Source of the DNA: Pseudomonadota bacterium
GTDB lineage: Bacteria; Pseudomonadota; Alphaproteobacteria; Caulobacterales; Caulobacteraceae
Assembly (NCBI GenBank): GCA_023432855.1
Contig: JAEZEZ010000007.1
Location: forward strand, 47,627 to 111,626
DNA length: 64,000 bases
Reading direction: 5' to 3'
The translations under genes and the position numbers were made by a program. Positions 42,358 to 51,301 of this stretch are shown here, one piece after another (position 1 is the first letter of the stretch; each line of letters begins with the position of its first letter). The notes below the pieces were generated by a model. That model saw nothing but the letters and a program-made list of their open reading frames with translations, was not told the origin of the DNA and searched no databases.

Positions 42358-43371
42358 ATGTCCCAACTGAACAATCGTCAGGTCAAGCTCGCCGCCCGTC
42401 CCGTGGGCATGCCCAAACGCGACGATTTCAGCTTTGAGACAGCACAAGTTCCCGAGCTGAACGACGGCGAGGTGCTGGTGAAGGTCACTCACCTGTCGCT
42501 CGACCCGGCCATGCGGGGATGGATGAACGCTGGGCGCTCCTACATCCCGCCCGTGGAGTTGGGCGAGGTGATGCGCGCGGGCGGCGCCGGCGTCGTCGTC
42601 GACAGCCGCCACGAGGCCTATCGCGAGGGCGACACCGTCACCGGCATCACCGGCGTGCAGACGTACGCGGTGGTGAAGGGCGAGCGGCTGCAGAAGGTGG
42701 ACACCAGCTTCGCCGACCTGCCGGTCTATCTGGGCGTGCTCGGCATGACCGGCCTGACCGCCTACTTCGGGCTGCTGGAAGTCGGCGCCCTGAAGGACGG
42801 CGAGACCGTGGTGGTCTCCGGCGCGGCCGGGGCCGTGGGCTCGGTCGTCGGCCAGATCGCCAAGATCAAGGGATGCCGCGTGGTCGGCATCGCCGGCGGC
42901 GCCGACAAGTGCCGCCTGGTCGTCGACGAATTCGGTTTCGACGCCTGCATCGACTACAAGTCCGAGGACGTCGGCAAGCGCCTGAAGGAACTCTGCCCCG
43001 ACCGCATCGACGTCTATTTCGACAACGTCGGCGGCGACATCCTCGACGCCGCCCTGGCGCATCTGGCGTTCAAGGGACGGGTGCCGATCTGCGGCGCCAT
43101 CAGCCAGTACAACGCCACCACCCCGCCCAAGGGCCCGGCCAACTATCTCAGCCTGCTCGTCAACCGCGCGCGCATGGAAGGCTTCATCGTCTTCGACTTC
43201 GCCCCCCGCTACGGCGAAGCCATCCGCGACATGGCCGGGTGGCTGAAGGCGGGCAAGCTGAAGAACCGCGAGGACATCGTCGAGGGCTCCGTCGACGACT
43301 TCCCCGAGACCCTTCTGCGCCTCTTCCGCGGCGAGAACACCGGCAAGCTGGTGCTGAAGGTCGCCGACTGA
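42358..43371 (+). CDS. NADP-dependent oxidoreductase (CurA/LTB4-dehydrogenase MDR)
   Basis: 337 residues: MSQLNNRQVKLAARPVG at the N-terminus, LSLDPAMRGWMNAG (the family hallmark), GVLGMTGLTAYFGLLEVG and the NADPH motif VSGAAGAVGSVVGQIAKIKG (~154), then YFDNVGGDILDA. This subfamily reduces alpha,beta-unsaturated ketones. It diverges from the SDR gene and is coupled to a DUF1801 protein. Confidence 0.93.
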   Translation: MSQLNNRQVKLAARPVGMPKRDDFSFETAQVPELNDGEVLVKVTHLSLDPAMRGWMNAGRSYIPPVELGEVMRAGGAGVVVDSRHEAYREGDTVTGITGVQTYAVVKGERLQKVDTSFADLPVYLGVLGMTGLTAYFGLLEVGALKDGETVVVSGAAGAVGSVVGQIAKIKGCRVVGIAGGADKCRLVVDEFGFDACIDYKSEDVGKRLKELCPDRIDVYFDNVGGDILDAALAHLAFKGRVPICGAISQYNATTPPKGPANYLSLLVNRARMEGFIVFDFAPRYGEAIRDMAGWLKAGKLKNREDIVEGSVDDFPETLLRLFRGENTGKLVLKVAD

Positions 43372-43751
43372 TGGACGGAACGGCGGCGGTCGACGCCTTC
43401 ATGGAGGCGCTCGACCACCCCCTCAAGGCCGACCTCGAGCTGGCGCGCCGGATCATCCTGGCGGCCGGACCGGGCGTCACCGAGCACATCAAGTGGAAGG
43501 CGCCCAGCTTCTGCTGGAACGGCGAGGACCGCATCACGGCCAACCTGCGCGGACGCGGCGCCCTGATGCTCGTCTTCCACTGTGGCGCGAAGGTGAAGGA
43601 CGCCGCCGGCTTCGCCTTCGACGACCCCTACGGCCTGATGAAATGGCCTGCCTCGAACCGGGCCCTGGTCACCTTGGCCCCGGGCGAAACGGAGGCCCGA
43701 TCGGCCGAGCTTTCCGACCTCGCCCGACGCTGGATGCGGGCGACCGCATAG
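43371..43751 (+). CDS. DUF1801 domain protein
   Basis: 126 residues. DAFMEALDHPLKADLELARRIILAAGPGVTEHIKWKAPSFCW at the N-terminus and HCGAKVKDA in the middle are typical of DUF1801, an alpha+beta fold of unknown function (YdhG/frataxin-like). Its ATG overlaps the oxidoreductase stop (TGATG). Confidence 0.88.
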   Translation: MDGTAAVDAFMEALDHPLKADLELARRIILAAGPGVTEHIKWKAPSFCWNGEDRITANLRGRGALMLVFHCGAKVKDAAGFAFDDPYGLMKWPASNRALVTLAPGETEARSAELSDLARRWMRATA

Positions 43752-43887
43752 GATTTTCCGGGCTTCCCGCAGGATCGAGCCTGGGGCGACCTTTTCGCGA
43801 CCCATAACAGGGCTCGAACTCGCTCAAAAAGACGTCGCCGGCGCGTGCGGGCTTGCCTCTACGTCGCCGTTGGGGAAAGTGCGCGCC

Positions 43888-45288
43888 ATGACGAACACAG
43901 CCCCCCTGGCCCCGCCCGCCGGCTCCACGCTGGACATGATCGGCCGCACGCCGATGCTCGAGATCAGACATCTCGACACCGGCCCCTGCCGCCTCTTCCT
44001 CAAGCTGGAGAACCAGAATCCGGGCGGCTCCATCAAGGACCGCATCGCCCTGACCATGGTCGAGGCGGCCGAGCGCGAGGGCTATCTGAAGCCCGGCGGG
44101 ACCATCATCGAAGCCACCGCGGGCAATACCGGCCTGGCCCTGGCGCAGGTCGGGATTCTCAAGGGTTACAAGACCTTGCTGGTCGTGCCCGACAAGATGG
44201 CGCGCGAAAAGGTCCAGCACCTGCGCGCGCTGGGCGCCGAGGTCCGCGTCACCCGCTCGGACGTCGGCAAGGGCCATCCGGAATACTATCAGGACGTCGC
44301 CGAGCGTCTCGCCCAGTCCATCCCGGGCGGCTTCTACGTCAACCAGTTCGCCAACCCCAACAACCCGCTCAGCCACTACCAGAGCACCGGTCCCGAGGTC
44401 TGGGAGCAGATGGGCCACGACGTGGACGCGGTGGTCGTCGGCGTCGGATCCGGCGGCACGCTGTCGGGGCTCGGCCGGTTCTTCGCCGAGCACTCGCCCA
44501 GGACCCAGATGGTGCTGGCCGATCCGGTGGGCTCGATCCTGCGCCACTATCACGAGACCGGAGAGCTGATCGAAGCCGGGTCCTGGACCGTCGAAGGCAT
44601 CGGCGAGGACTTCATCCCGCCGGTCTGCGACATGGACTACGTCAAGCGCGCCTTCTCGATCTCCGACAAGGAAAGCATGGAGGCGGCCAACGAACTCCTC
44701 CGCAAGGAAGGAATTCTGGCAGGGTCCTCCTCGGGCACCCTGCTGGCTGCGGCCCTGCGCTACTGCCGCGAACAGACCGAGCCCAAGCGCGTCGTGACCT
44801 TCGTGTGCGACACCGGGGCGAAATACCTGTCCAAGGTATTCAACGAGAGCTGGCTGGCTGATCAGGGCCTGGCCGACCGCGACATGCACGGCGACCTGCG
44901 CGACCTCGTGGCCCGTAAGGTGTCGCTGGGCGAGGCGGTCACCATCTCGCCGGACGACACGCTGCAGACGGCCTACAACCGCATGCGCCAGTCCGACGTG
45001 TCGCAGCTGCCGGTCATGCAGGACGAGCGCCTGGTGGGCATCCTGGACGAGAGCGACGTGCTGCGCGCCATGGAGAGCAAGGACCAGGATGGCGCGCTGA
45101 AACAGCCCGTACGCACGGCCATGACCTCCAACCTCAAGACGCTGCAGGCCAGCGAGCCGCTGGACGCCCTGATGCCCGTGTTCGACCGCGACGAGGTGGC
45201 CCTGGTGCTGGATGGCGATGAGTTCGTCGGTCTGATCACCCGGGTGGACCTGATCAACTGGCTGCGCCGCCACCCCCGGGCGGCCTGA
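43888..45288 (+). CDS. cbs: Cystathionine beta-synthase with C-terminal CBS domains
   Basis: 466 residues. The PLP-binding core has the Lys in NPGGSIKDRIA (~46-56), EATAGNTGLALAQ and the phosphate loop GVGSGGTLSGLG. A tandem CBS module starts near residue 335 (VSLGEAVTISPDDTLQTAYN and TSNLKTLQASEPLDALMP) and may sense adenosyl ligands. Converts homocysteine plus serine to cystathionine. The ATG at 43888 has GGGGAAAG upstream. It sits 3 nt before a gamma-lyase gene. Confidence 0.92.
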   Translation: MTNTAPLAPPAGSTLDMIGRTPMLEIRHLDTGPCRLFLKLENQNPGGSIKDRIALTMVEAAEREGYLKPGGTIIEATAGNTGLALAQVGILKGYKTLLVVPDKMAREKVQHLRALGAEVRVTRSDVGKGHPEYYQDVAERLAQSIPGGFYVNQFANPNNPLSHYQSTGPEVWEQMGHDVDAVVVGVGSGGTLSGLGRFFAEHSPRTQMVLADPVGSILRHYHETGELIEAGSWTVEGIGEDFIPPVCDMDYVKRAFSISDKESMEAANELLRKEGILAGSSSGTLLAAALRYCREQTEPKRVVTFVCDTGAKYLSKVFNESWLADQGLADRDMHGDLRDLVARKVSLGEAVTISPDDTLQTAYNRMRQSDVSQLPVMQDERLVGILDESDVLRAMESKDQDGALKQPVRTAMTSNLKTLQASEPLDALMPVFDRDEVALVLDGDEFVGLITRVDLINWLRRHPRAA

Positions 45289-45291
45289 GCC

Positions 45292-46455
45292 ATGGCCGAT
45301 CTTCCCAACCGTCAGGGCTTCTCAACCCGCGCGATCCACGCCGGCCAGCATCCCGACCCGACCACCGGGGCGGTGATGACGCCGATCTACGCCACTTCGA
45401 CCTTCGCCCAGGAAAGCCCGGGCGTGAACAAGGGCTACGAGTACGCGCGCGGCAAGAACCCCACGCGCGAGGCGTTCGAACGCGTCGTCGCCGACCTCGA
45501 GAGCGGCGTTCAGGGTTTCGGCTTCGCCTCGGGCATGGGCGCGACCTCGACGGTGCTCGAACTGCTCGACGCCGGGGCCAAGGTGCTCACTGGCGACGAC
45601 CTGTACGGGGGCACCTACCGGCTCTTCGAGCGGGTGCGCCGCAGGTCCGCCGGGCTCGATTTCCAGTACGTCGATTTCGCCAATCTGAACGCTGTCGAGG
45701 CGGCGATCACGCCGCGCACGAAGATGCTGTGGGTCGAGACCCCCACCAACCCCCTGATGAAGCTGGCGGATCTGGAAGCGCTGGCGCGGATCGCGAAAAA
45801 GCACGGCCTGATCGCCGTCGCCGACAACACCTTCGCCACGCCGTATATCCAGCGGCCGCTGGAGCTTGGCTTCGACCTCGTCGTGCACTCGGTCACCAAG
45901 TACCTGAACGGCCACTCCGACATGATCGGCGGCATGGTCGTGGCGCGCACCGAGGAACTCGCCAGGGAGATGAAGTTCCTGCAGAACTCGGTCGGCGCCG
46001 TGATGGGGCCGTTCGACGCCTTCCTCGCCAACCGCGGCGTCAAGACCCTCGGCATCCGCATGAAGGCGCACTGCGCGAACGCCGCGCGCATCGCAACGTG
46101 GCTGGAAGCGCATCCGGGCGTCGCCCGCGTTTTCTACCCCGGCCTCGAAAGCCATACGCAACACGAACTGGCGAAACGGCAGATGACCGGCGGTTTCGGC
46201 GGCATGATCTCCGTCTATGTCGACGGCGACCTGGAACGCACGAAACGCATCATGGAGCGCTTCCGTGTCTTCACCCTGGCGGAGTCGCTGGGCGGGGTCG
46301 AAAGCCTGGTGAACCACCCCGGCATCATGACCCATGCCTCCATCCCAAAGGAGGTGCGCGAGGCCGGCGGCGTCCTGGACAACCTGATCCGCTTCTCGGT
46401 GGGCGTGGAGGATGTCGAGGACCTCATCGCCGACCTGGACCAGGCGTTCGCGTAA
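45292..46455 (+). CDS. Cystathionine gamma-lyase/synthase (Cys/Met metabolism PLP enzyme)
   Basis: 387 residues. PLP Lys in HSVTKYLNGHSDMIGG (~202), phosphate contacts in FASGMGATS, and the YEYARGKNPTREAFE and ADNTFATPYIQRPL motifs. Next to cystathionine beta-synthase, the reverse-transsulfuration lyase role (cystathionine to cysteine) is likely; cystathionine gamma-synthase activity cannot be excluded by sequence alone. Confidence 0.92.
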   Translation: MADLPNRQGFSTRAIHAGQHPDPTTGAVMTPIYATSTFAQESPGVNKGYEYARGKNPTREAFERVVADLESGVQGFGFASGMGATSTVLELLDAGAKVLTGDDLYGGTYRLFERVRRRSAGLDFQYVDFANLNAVEAAITPRTKMLWVETPTNPLMKLADLEALARIAKKHGLIAVADNTFATPYIQRPLELGFDLVVHSVTKYLNGHSDMIGGMVVARTEELAREMKFLQNSVGAVMGPFDAFLANRGVKTLGIRMKAHCANAARIATWLEAHPGVARVFYPGLESHTQHELAKRQMTGGFGGMISVYVDGDLERTKRIMERFRVFTLAESLGGVESLVNHPGIMTHASIPKEVREAGGVLDNLIRFSVGVEDVEDLIADLDQAFA

Positions 46456-46483
46456 GCGTCACACGCCCGTGTCAGGGCAGGTG

Positions 46484-46540
46484 CGGATGCGCTCGCCGTG
46501 CGGGAGCCGAGGGGTGGCTCCGGAATGGCAAGCGCATCCG
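46484..46540. repeat. Two-tier inverted repeat between convergent genes
   Basis: Outer arms CGGATGCGCTCGCC (46484-46497) and GGCAAGCGCATCCG (46527-46540) with one mismatch, inner arms GGAGCC (46503-46508) and GGCTCC (46516-46521). No T-tract follows. It probably ends transcripts of the gamma-lyase and porin genes or is an isolated palindromic element. Confidence 0.6.
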
Positions 46541-46579
46541 ACCCACTTCCAGCCGCGGTGAGGTCAGCGGCCGAAAGTC

Positions 46580-47263
46580 CTAGAAACTGAAGTTCACCGC
46601 CAGGACGGCGGCTTCCTCGAACTGTGCGCCACGGCTGCGCTTATCGGTGTCGTACCAGCGGAAATCAACGTCCGCGTTGTCGGTGACGCGGTAGTTCAGC
46701 CCCGCGTTCCAGGCCGTGTAGTCGATGCTGTCCTCAGTGTAGCGGTGACCGAGCGCCGCTGTCACCCGCAGCTTGGGCTCGATTCGGTAACCGACGCGAC
46801 CCTCGACATAGGTGAAGGCGCCGGAACTGCCGGAGTTGTCGGGTGAATACTGGACGCGCAGCCGCCCGCTCACGGGTCCGATCGAACGGGACGCATCGGC
46901 CCCGAACTCCCAGTGTTCGTTGTCCGCGCCGCTGACGGCGCCCGGGTGGTAGCGGTAGAGCGTGCTGAAATCGAAGCTGTAACCCCAGGCCTCCGGGCGG
47001 TAACCGGCCCGCGCCCCGATCTCCTGATCCGAGCCGAAGGACTGCTTCACACGCGCCGTATCGAGGCCGGCGTAGAAGACCTGGCTATCGGACTGCCACT
47101 CGATGGCGGCGTAGGCGTAGGGATCGCCCTGGGTCTTGCTGAGACCCTTGGACCGATAGTCGGTGGCCGCGCCGAAGGCGAAGTTCCAGTTGTCCGCTTC
47201 CTGTGCAGCGGCGGGGCCCGCCAGCAGCACGGCCGCGGCCGGAACGAGAAACGCGCGTTTCAT
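46580..47263 (-). CDS. TorF-family putative outer-membrane porin
   Basis: 227 residues with a signal peptide (AFLVPAAAVLLAGPAAAQ). The mature part alternates aromatic and polar residues: WNFAFGAATDYRSKGLSKTQGDPYAYAAIEW at the start, the TorF-specific SKGLS/T-Q-G-DP motif, ending in Phe (VLAVNFSF) as in outer-membrane beta-barrels. Substrate unknown. Confidence 0.9.
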   Translation of the reverse strand: MKRAFLVPAAAVLLAGPAAAQEADNWNFAFGAATDYRSKGLSKTQGDPYAYAAIEWQSDSQVFYAGLDTARVKQSFGSDQEIGARAGYRPEAWGYSFDFSTLYRYHPGAVSGADNEHWEFGADASRSIGPVSGRLRVQYSPDNSGSSGAFTYVEGRVGYRIEPKLRVTAALGHRYTEDSIDYTAWNAGLNYRVTDNADVDFRWYDTDKRSRGAQFEEAAVLAVNFSF

Positions 47264-47288
47264 GGGAGGCTAAGTCGCCGCTCCGGCC

Positions 47289-48236
47289 TCAGCCTGCAAC
47301 CCATTTCTGGGCGTAGGCGGCGCCGGCCTCGTCGAACTCGCGCTTCAGGCGCGCCACGAGTTCGGCCGTTGGCGGCACATCATCGATCGACCCGACACCC
47401 TGGCCGGCGGACCACACTTCCTTCCAGGCCTTGACCTCGTGATCCAGTTCCTTGCCGAGATCGACCTTGGTCTTCTCGGGCAGGCTCTTGGGGTCGAGCC
47501 CGTTGGCGATCAGCGAGGCGGCCAGGAAATTGGCCGGGATTCCCGAAATGGCGGGCGTGTAGACGATGTCCGCGGCGTGTGAATCGTCGATCATCTGCTT
47601 GTAGGCGTCGGGCGCGCGGCTCTCGCGCGTGTTGATGAAGCGGGTGCCGAGGTAGGCGAAGTCCGCGCCCAGCATCATCGCCGTCGCGATGTCGCGGCCG
47701 GAGGACATGGCGCCGGAAAGGATGATCGTGCCCTCATAGAACTGACGCACTTCGTTCAGCAGCGCGAAGGGGCTCCAGGTCCCGGCGTGCCCGCCTGCGC
47801 CCGCGCAGACCAGGATCAGCCCGTCGACGCCCGCTTCGGCGGCCTTCCTGGCGTGCCGGACCGTGGTGATGTCATGGAAGACCAGACCGCCGTAGCCGTG
47901 GACCGCGTCGACGACGTCGCGCACGGCCCCCAGCGATGTGATCACCAGGGGCACCTTATGCTGAACCGTCACCTCCATGTCGGCCATGACGCGGGGGTTG
48001 GTCGGATGCACGATGATGTTGACGCCGTACTCGGCATCCTCCGGCCCCAGGGCCGCCTTGATCTCGTCGAGCCACTGGGAATAGCCCTCGGTGGTCCGCT
48101 GGTTCAGGGCCGGAAACGTCCCGATGACGCCCGACTTGCACGCGGCGATGACCAGTTCCGGCCCCGAAACCAGGAACATGGGCGCGGCTATGACCGGCAG
48201 TTTCAGGCCTTTCTGAAGGGCGGCGGGGATGGCCAT
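47289..48236 (-). CDS. Nitronate monooxygenase (2-nitropropane dioxygenase family)
   Basis: 315-residue FMN-dependent TIM barrel: MAIPAALQKGLKLPVIAAPMFLVSG, HDITTVRHARKAAEAGVDGLILVCAGAGGHAG (flavin phosphate region), SGAMSSGRDIATAMMLGADFAYLGTRF. Oxidises alkyl nitronates; the physiological substrate may be propionate-3-nitronate. Start at the ATG 48236. Confidence 0.93.
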   Translation of the reverse strand: MAIPAALQKGLKLPVIAAPMFLVSGPELVIAACKSGVIGTFPALNQRTTEGYSQWLDEIKAALGPEDAEYGVNIIVHPTNPRVMADMEVTVQHKVPLVITSLGAVRDVVDAVHGYGGLVFHDITTVRHARKAAEAGVDGLILVCAGAGGHAGTWSPFALLNEVRQFYEGTIILSGAMSSGRDIATAMMLGADFAYLGTRFINTRESRAPDAYKQMIDDSHAADIVYTPAISGIPANFLAASLIANGLDPKSLPEKTKVDLGKELDHEVKAWKEVWSAGQGVGSIDDVPPTAELVARLKREFDEAGAAYAQKWVAG

Positions 48237-48307
48237 GGGGGCGTCCTGAACGTTGCGTTTCGCTACGCTTAGCGTGGCGGAGAGCGACCGAACAAGGCGC
48301 CGCTAGG

Positions 48308-48895
48308 TCAAGCGTCCGGCGCGAACTCCGGACCGGTCCAGGGCTCGTCCTCGGCCGGCGTTTCGAGCTCAGGCAGATCATGCAGGCTGTCATCGCCATA
48401 GCCCGAACGGGTAATGCTGTCCGGGTCGGGCGCGCCTGACCGCTCGTAGGCGATCACCTCGCGGATCGAACCCAGGTCCATCACGTCCCGAAGCGGTGCT
48501 CCCTCGCAGGCGGCCTGGAACAGCATTCCGAGCGCGGACTCCGGATCAACCTCCTCCTCGGGCAGGTCGAGATCGGCCACCAGATGGCCGTCCTCCGCGT
48601 AGTGGCGGGGCAGTTCGATCATCCCGCCGCTGCGACAGGAGAAGGTGAACTCCGATACCGTGTAGGCCACGCCTTCCCCGACGTGGGGCACATGATCGCG
48701 CGGGAAGGGGTCGAGGACAGTGACCGACGCCATAGACGCGCCGGGCCGCGACAGTCGGTCGACGTCTCCGGCGTCGACCCACAGGCGGCCATACCCGGTC
48801 TCCACCATGCGCCAGCTATGATGGTCGTACTCCTGGCCGGCTGCGACGCCCGCCGTTAACAGGGTCGCCAGCCCGGCAATCACCGACGTCCGCAT
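48308..48895 (-). CDS. Exported protein of unknown function
   Basis: 195 residues with a signal peptide (VIAGLATLLTAGVAAGQ). The mature protein has HSWRMVETGYGRLWVDAGDVDRLSR and EGVAYTVSEFTFSCRSGGMIELPRHYAEDG, with two cysteines and an acidic C-terminal tail (PAEDEPWTGPEFAPDA). The N-terminal strand-rich part resembles surface-adhesin-like CreA or 'hypothetical periplasmic' domains. Family not recognised. GGAGGAG precedes the ATG at 48895. Confidence 0.7.
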   Translation of the reverse strand: MRTSVIAGLATLLTAGVAAGQEYDHHSWRMVETGYGRLWVDAGDVDRLSRPGASMASVTVLDPFPRDHVPHVGEGVAYTVSEFTFSCRSGGMIELPRHYAEDGHLVADLDLPEEEVDPESALGMLFQAACEGAPLRDVMDLGSIREVIAYERSGAPDPDSITRSGYGDDSLHDLPELETPAEDEPWTGPEFAPDA

Positions 48896-48952
48896 GACAC
48901 TCCTCCACGCGCCGCTGGCGACCATGCCGCAAGCTCGTGTATTGCCCAAGCC

Positions 48953-49414
48953 ATGACGACGGACACTTCCGGACTGACCCAGCTCGGCGGCCAGGTGCGC
49001 GGGTACGATGATCCCGACAAGGCCGTGCTCGAGCGGGCTCCCAATCCGCATTCGGACACCCTTTACCTGGCGCGCTTCACCGCGCCTGAATTCACCTCGC
49101 TCTGCCCGGTCACGGGACAGCCCGACTTCGCCCATCTGGTCATGGACTACGCGCCTGGCGAGTGGATCGTGGAATCCAAGAGCCTCAAGCTCTTCCTGCA
49201 GTCATTCCGCAACCACGGCGCGTTCCATGAAGACTGCACCGTGCAGATCGGCAAGCGCGTCGTCGCGGCGATCCAGCCGAAATGGCTGCGCATCGCCGGC
49301 TACTGGTATCCGCGGGGCGGCATTCCGATCGACGTCTTCTGGCAGACGGGCCCTGCGCCGGAAGGCCTTTGGGTTCCGGATCCCGGCGTCCCCCCTTATC
49401 GGGGCAGGGGATAG
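48953..49414 (+). CDS. queF: NADPH-dependent 7-cyano-7-deazaguanine reductase
   Basis: Reduces preQ0 to preQ1, the substrate of Tgt. 153 residues, the single-domain YkvM-type. The nucleophile Cys lies in TSLCPVTGQPDFAH (~51), the QueF-specific motif is ESKSLKLFL (~76), and a catalytic HEDCT follows. The other queuosine genes tgt and queA are at the left end of the window, so the pathway is split. Confidence 0.96.
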   Translation: MTTDTSGLTQLGGQVRGYDDPDKAVLERAPNPHSDTLYLARFTAPEFTSLCPVTGQPDFAHLVMDYAPGEWIVESKSLKLFLQSFRNHGAFHEDCTVQIGKRVVAAIQPKWLRIAGYWYPRGGIPIDVFWQTGPAPEGLWVPDPGVPPYRGRG

Positions 49415-49421
49415 GACGGCG

Positions 49422-50030
49422 CTAGCCCGGCCAGTGGGAAACCAGGGCCGACAGGTCCGGCCGCGGCCGCTCCAGCGGCGGTTCCGGCGCATGGCCGATG
49501 TGGATGAAGCCGGCGACCCGTTCCCCCGCGCGCACGCCAAGGAGGTCCAGGGCCTCCGGATCGTAGGCGTACCAGTCGGTGATCCATGAGCCGCCGAATC
49601 CCATGGCGTCGGCTGCAACGAGCAGGGTCATGCAGACGGCCCCGGCCGACAGAACCTGCTCCCACTCCGGCACCTTGTGTCCCGGCGTCGGGCGCGAGAT
49701 CACCAGAATGGTGAGAGGCGCCGCCCCCAGCTTGGCGAGCTTGGCCCCGGCCGAATCGGGGTCGGGCTGGCGGGCGGCCGCCACGCGCAACTGCTCGAGC
49801 AGCGGAGGCTTGGACTCCCCGCTGATGACGACGAAGCGCCACGGCGCGAGTTTGCCGTGGTCCGGCACACGCGCGGCCAGGTTCAGGAGATCATCCAGCT
49901 GCGCCGCGGTGGGGCCGGGCCCCACGAGCAGCTGGGGAGAGCTCGATCGGCGCCGGGCCAGCAGCTCGAGCAGGCGCGGGTCATCGCCGGCAGGCAGCGG
50001 CTCGCCGAATTCAGGGAATGGAAGACTCAA
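49422..50030 (-). CDS. Nitroreductase family protein
   Basis: 202 residues with the FMN-binding RRRSSSPQL region (~27), NLAARVPDHGKLAPWRFVVI (~50-70), and GAVCMTLLVAADAMGFGGSWITDWY (~130). The short length and VPDHG(K/R)L pattern match YdjA-like nitroreductases. Start TTG at 50030, overlapping the stop of the upstream gene by TTGA, with AGGG 8 nt upstream. Confidence 0.9.
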   Translation of the reverse strand: MSLPFPEFGEPLPAGDDPRLLELLARRRSSSPQLLVGPGPTAAQLDDLLNLAARVPDHGKLAPWRFVVISGESKPPLLEQLRVAAARQPDPDSAGAKLAKLGAAPLTILVISRPTPGHKVPEWEQVLSAGAVCMTLLVAADAMGFGGSWITDWYAYDPEALDLLGVRAGERVAGFIHIGHAPEPPLERPRPDLSALVSHWPG

Positions 50031-50674
50031 ATCTGGACCCTGGCGTCTTCTTCGTCGGTGACCTGGGGCCTGAGATTCAGGCCGCTGTCGCCTTCGCGCA
50101 GTATGTAGGTGCTTTCAAGGTCTTCTCGCCGCTCGCCGTCGACGGTGATCTCTTCGCGCACCACGTCGGGCTGCGCGTCGTCCTTGAAGAAGGTCTGGCA
50201 CATGGTCTTGCCGTCGAACTCGGCCAGCTGGGCCATGAAGAGCATCTGCAGGCCGGCTGCGGCCGTGGGTTCGATCGGGCGCCCTTCCAGCATGAAGGCG
50301 AAAGACGTCTTCGACGTCTCGATCTTGCTGCACAGGCGATCGCCCTGGATGGCGTTGTAGTCGCCGATATAGACCTGCAGGCGGGGTTCTTCCTGGATCA
50401 GCAGGGTGCTGGTTTCAGACAGTCGGCCGTCCGGCAACAGCCGCACTAGGGTGATCACGTCGCAGTCGTCGGTTTCGGGGTGATAGGTCTCGCACCAGAG
50501 CATCTCCTTGCGTGCGATCTCGCGCAGCTCGAGGCCCGACACCCGCCGTTCGGCGGCCGCCGCGTCACCCGCAACGCCCGCAATCAGCAGCGCGGTCGCG
50601 AGCACGGCCGATTTCCAGCCCTTGCGCGCCGGCTTAGACAGCCGCTTCAGACCTGAACGGAGAGCAAGACGCAT
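50027..50674 (-). CDS. Exported protein of unknown function
   Basis: 215 residues with a long positively charged N-region (LRSGLKRLSKPARKGWK) and a hydrophobic core ending GVAGDAAAAE, a signal peptide. The mature part has four cysteines (WCETYHPETDDC, RLCSKIE, MCQTFFKDD). Family not recognised. The start ATG lies in the same CATG as the divergent Nudix start codon. AGGAAGG is 7 nt upstream. A GTG ~23 codons downstream is a weaker alternative. Confidence 0.65.
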   Translation of the reverse strand: MRLALRSGLKRLSKPARKGWKSAVLATALLIAGVAGDAAAAERRVSGLELREIARKEMLWCETYHPETDDCDVITLVRLLPDGRLSETSTLLIQEEPRLQVYIGDYNAIQGDRLCSKIETSKTSFAFMLEGRPIEPTAAAGLQMLFMAQLAEFDGKTMCQTFFKDDAQPDVVREEITVDGERREDLESTYILREGDSGLNLRPQVTDEEDARVQI

Positions 50675-51284
50675 GAGCGAACCTTCCTGGTCCCGGAGCC
50701 GGTCCCGGCCGCCGGCCTGGACCTGCGACGACGGAAACGTCCGATTCGAAAACCGCTGGGTGACGGTGATCGAACACGAGGCCACCGCCCCCACCGGACT
50801 ACAAACGCAGTACACCGTGCTTCGCTTCAAGCGTTTCGCGGTCGGCGTGCTGCCGCTGCACGAAGATGGGACCGTGAGCCTCGTCTGCCAACACCGGTTT
50901 CCTCTCGACGAGTGGACCTGGGAGATACCCGAGGGTGGCGTGCTGCGGGGGGACGACGCCATCGAGGGTGCGAGGCGGGAGTTGCGCGAGGAAACGGGAC
51001 TGGCGGCGGGGCAGTGGCGCGAGGTCCTTAAGCTCCAGCTCAGCAATGCCGTCACCGACGAGGTTGGCCACTGTTTCGTGGCGTGGGACCTGACCGAAGG
51101 TGAAACCGAACTCGACGAAACGGAATCGGTTGACGTGCTGCGCGTGCCGTTCCGCGACCTTCTGTCCGCAGTCCGGTCGAGGCAGATTGAGGACGCCATG
51201 ACCGTAGCGACGACCTTGTGCGCCTACCATATGGCTCGCGAAGGCGAACTTCCGGCCGAACTGGCCAACGCCATGCTAGGCTGA
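50673..51284 (+). CDS. Nudix hydrolase, ADP-ribose pyrophosphatase-like
   Basis: 203 residues. The Nudix box GDDAIEGARRELREETGL (~94) is present but the first Glu of the GX5EX7REUXEEXGU pattern is Asp. Upstream and downstream strands (VGVLPLHEDGTVSLVCQHRFPLDEWTWEIPEGG; NAVTDEVGHCFVAWDL) match the ADP-ribose/GDP-mannose NudF-type enzymes. GGAGAG lies upstream of the ATG at 50673, which is shared head-to-head with the divergent exported protein. Confidence 0.85.
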   Translation: MSEPSWSRSRSRPPAWTCDDGNVRFENRWVTVIEHEATAPTGLQTQYTVLRFKRFAVGVLPLHEDGTVSLVCQHRFPLDEWTWEIPEGGVLRGDDAIEGARRELREETGLAAGQWREVLKLQLSNAVTDEVGHCFVAWDLTEGETELDETESVDVLRVPFRDLLSAVRSRQIEDAMTVATTLCAYHMAREGELPAELANAMLG

Positions 51285-51301
51285 TGAAAGGCGGAGGAAG
51301 C

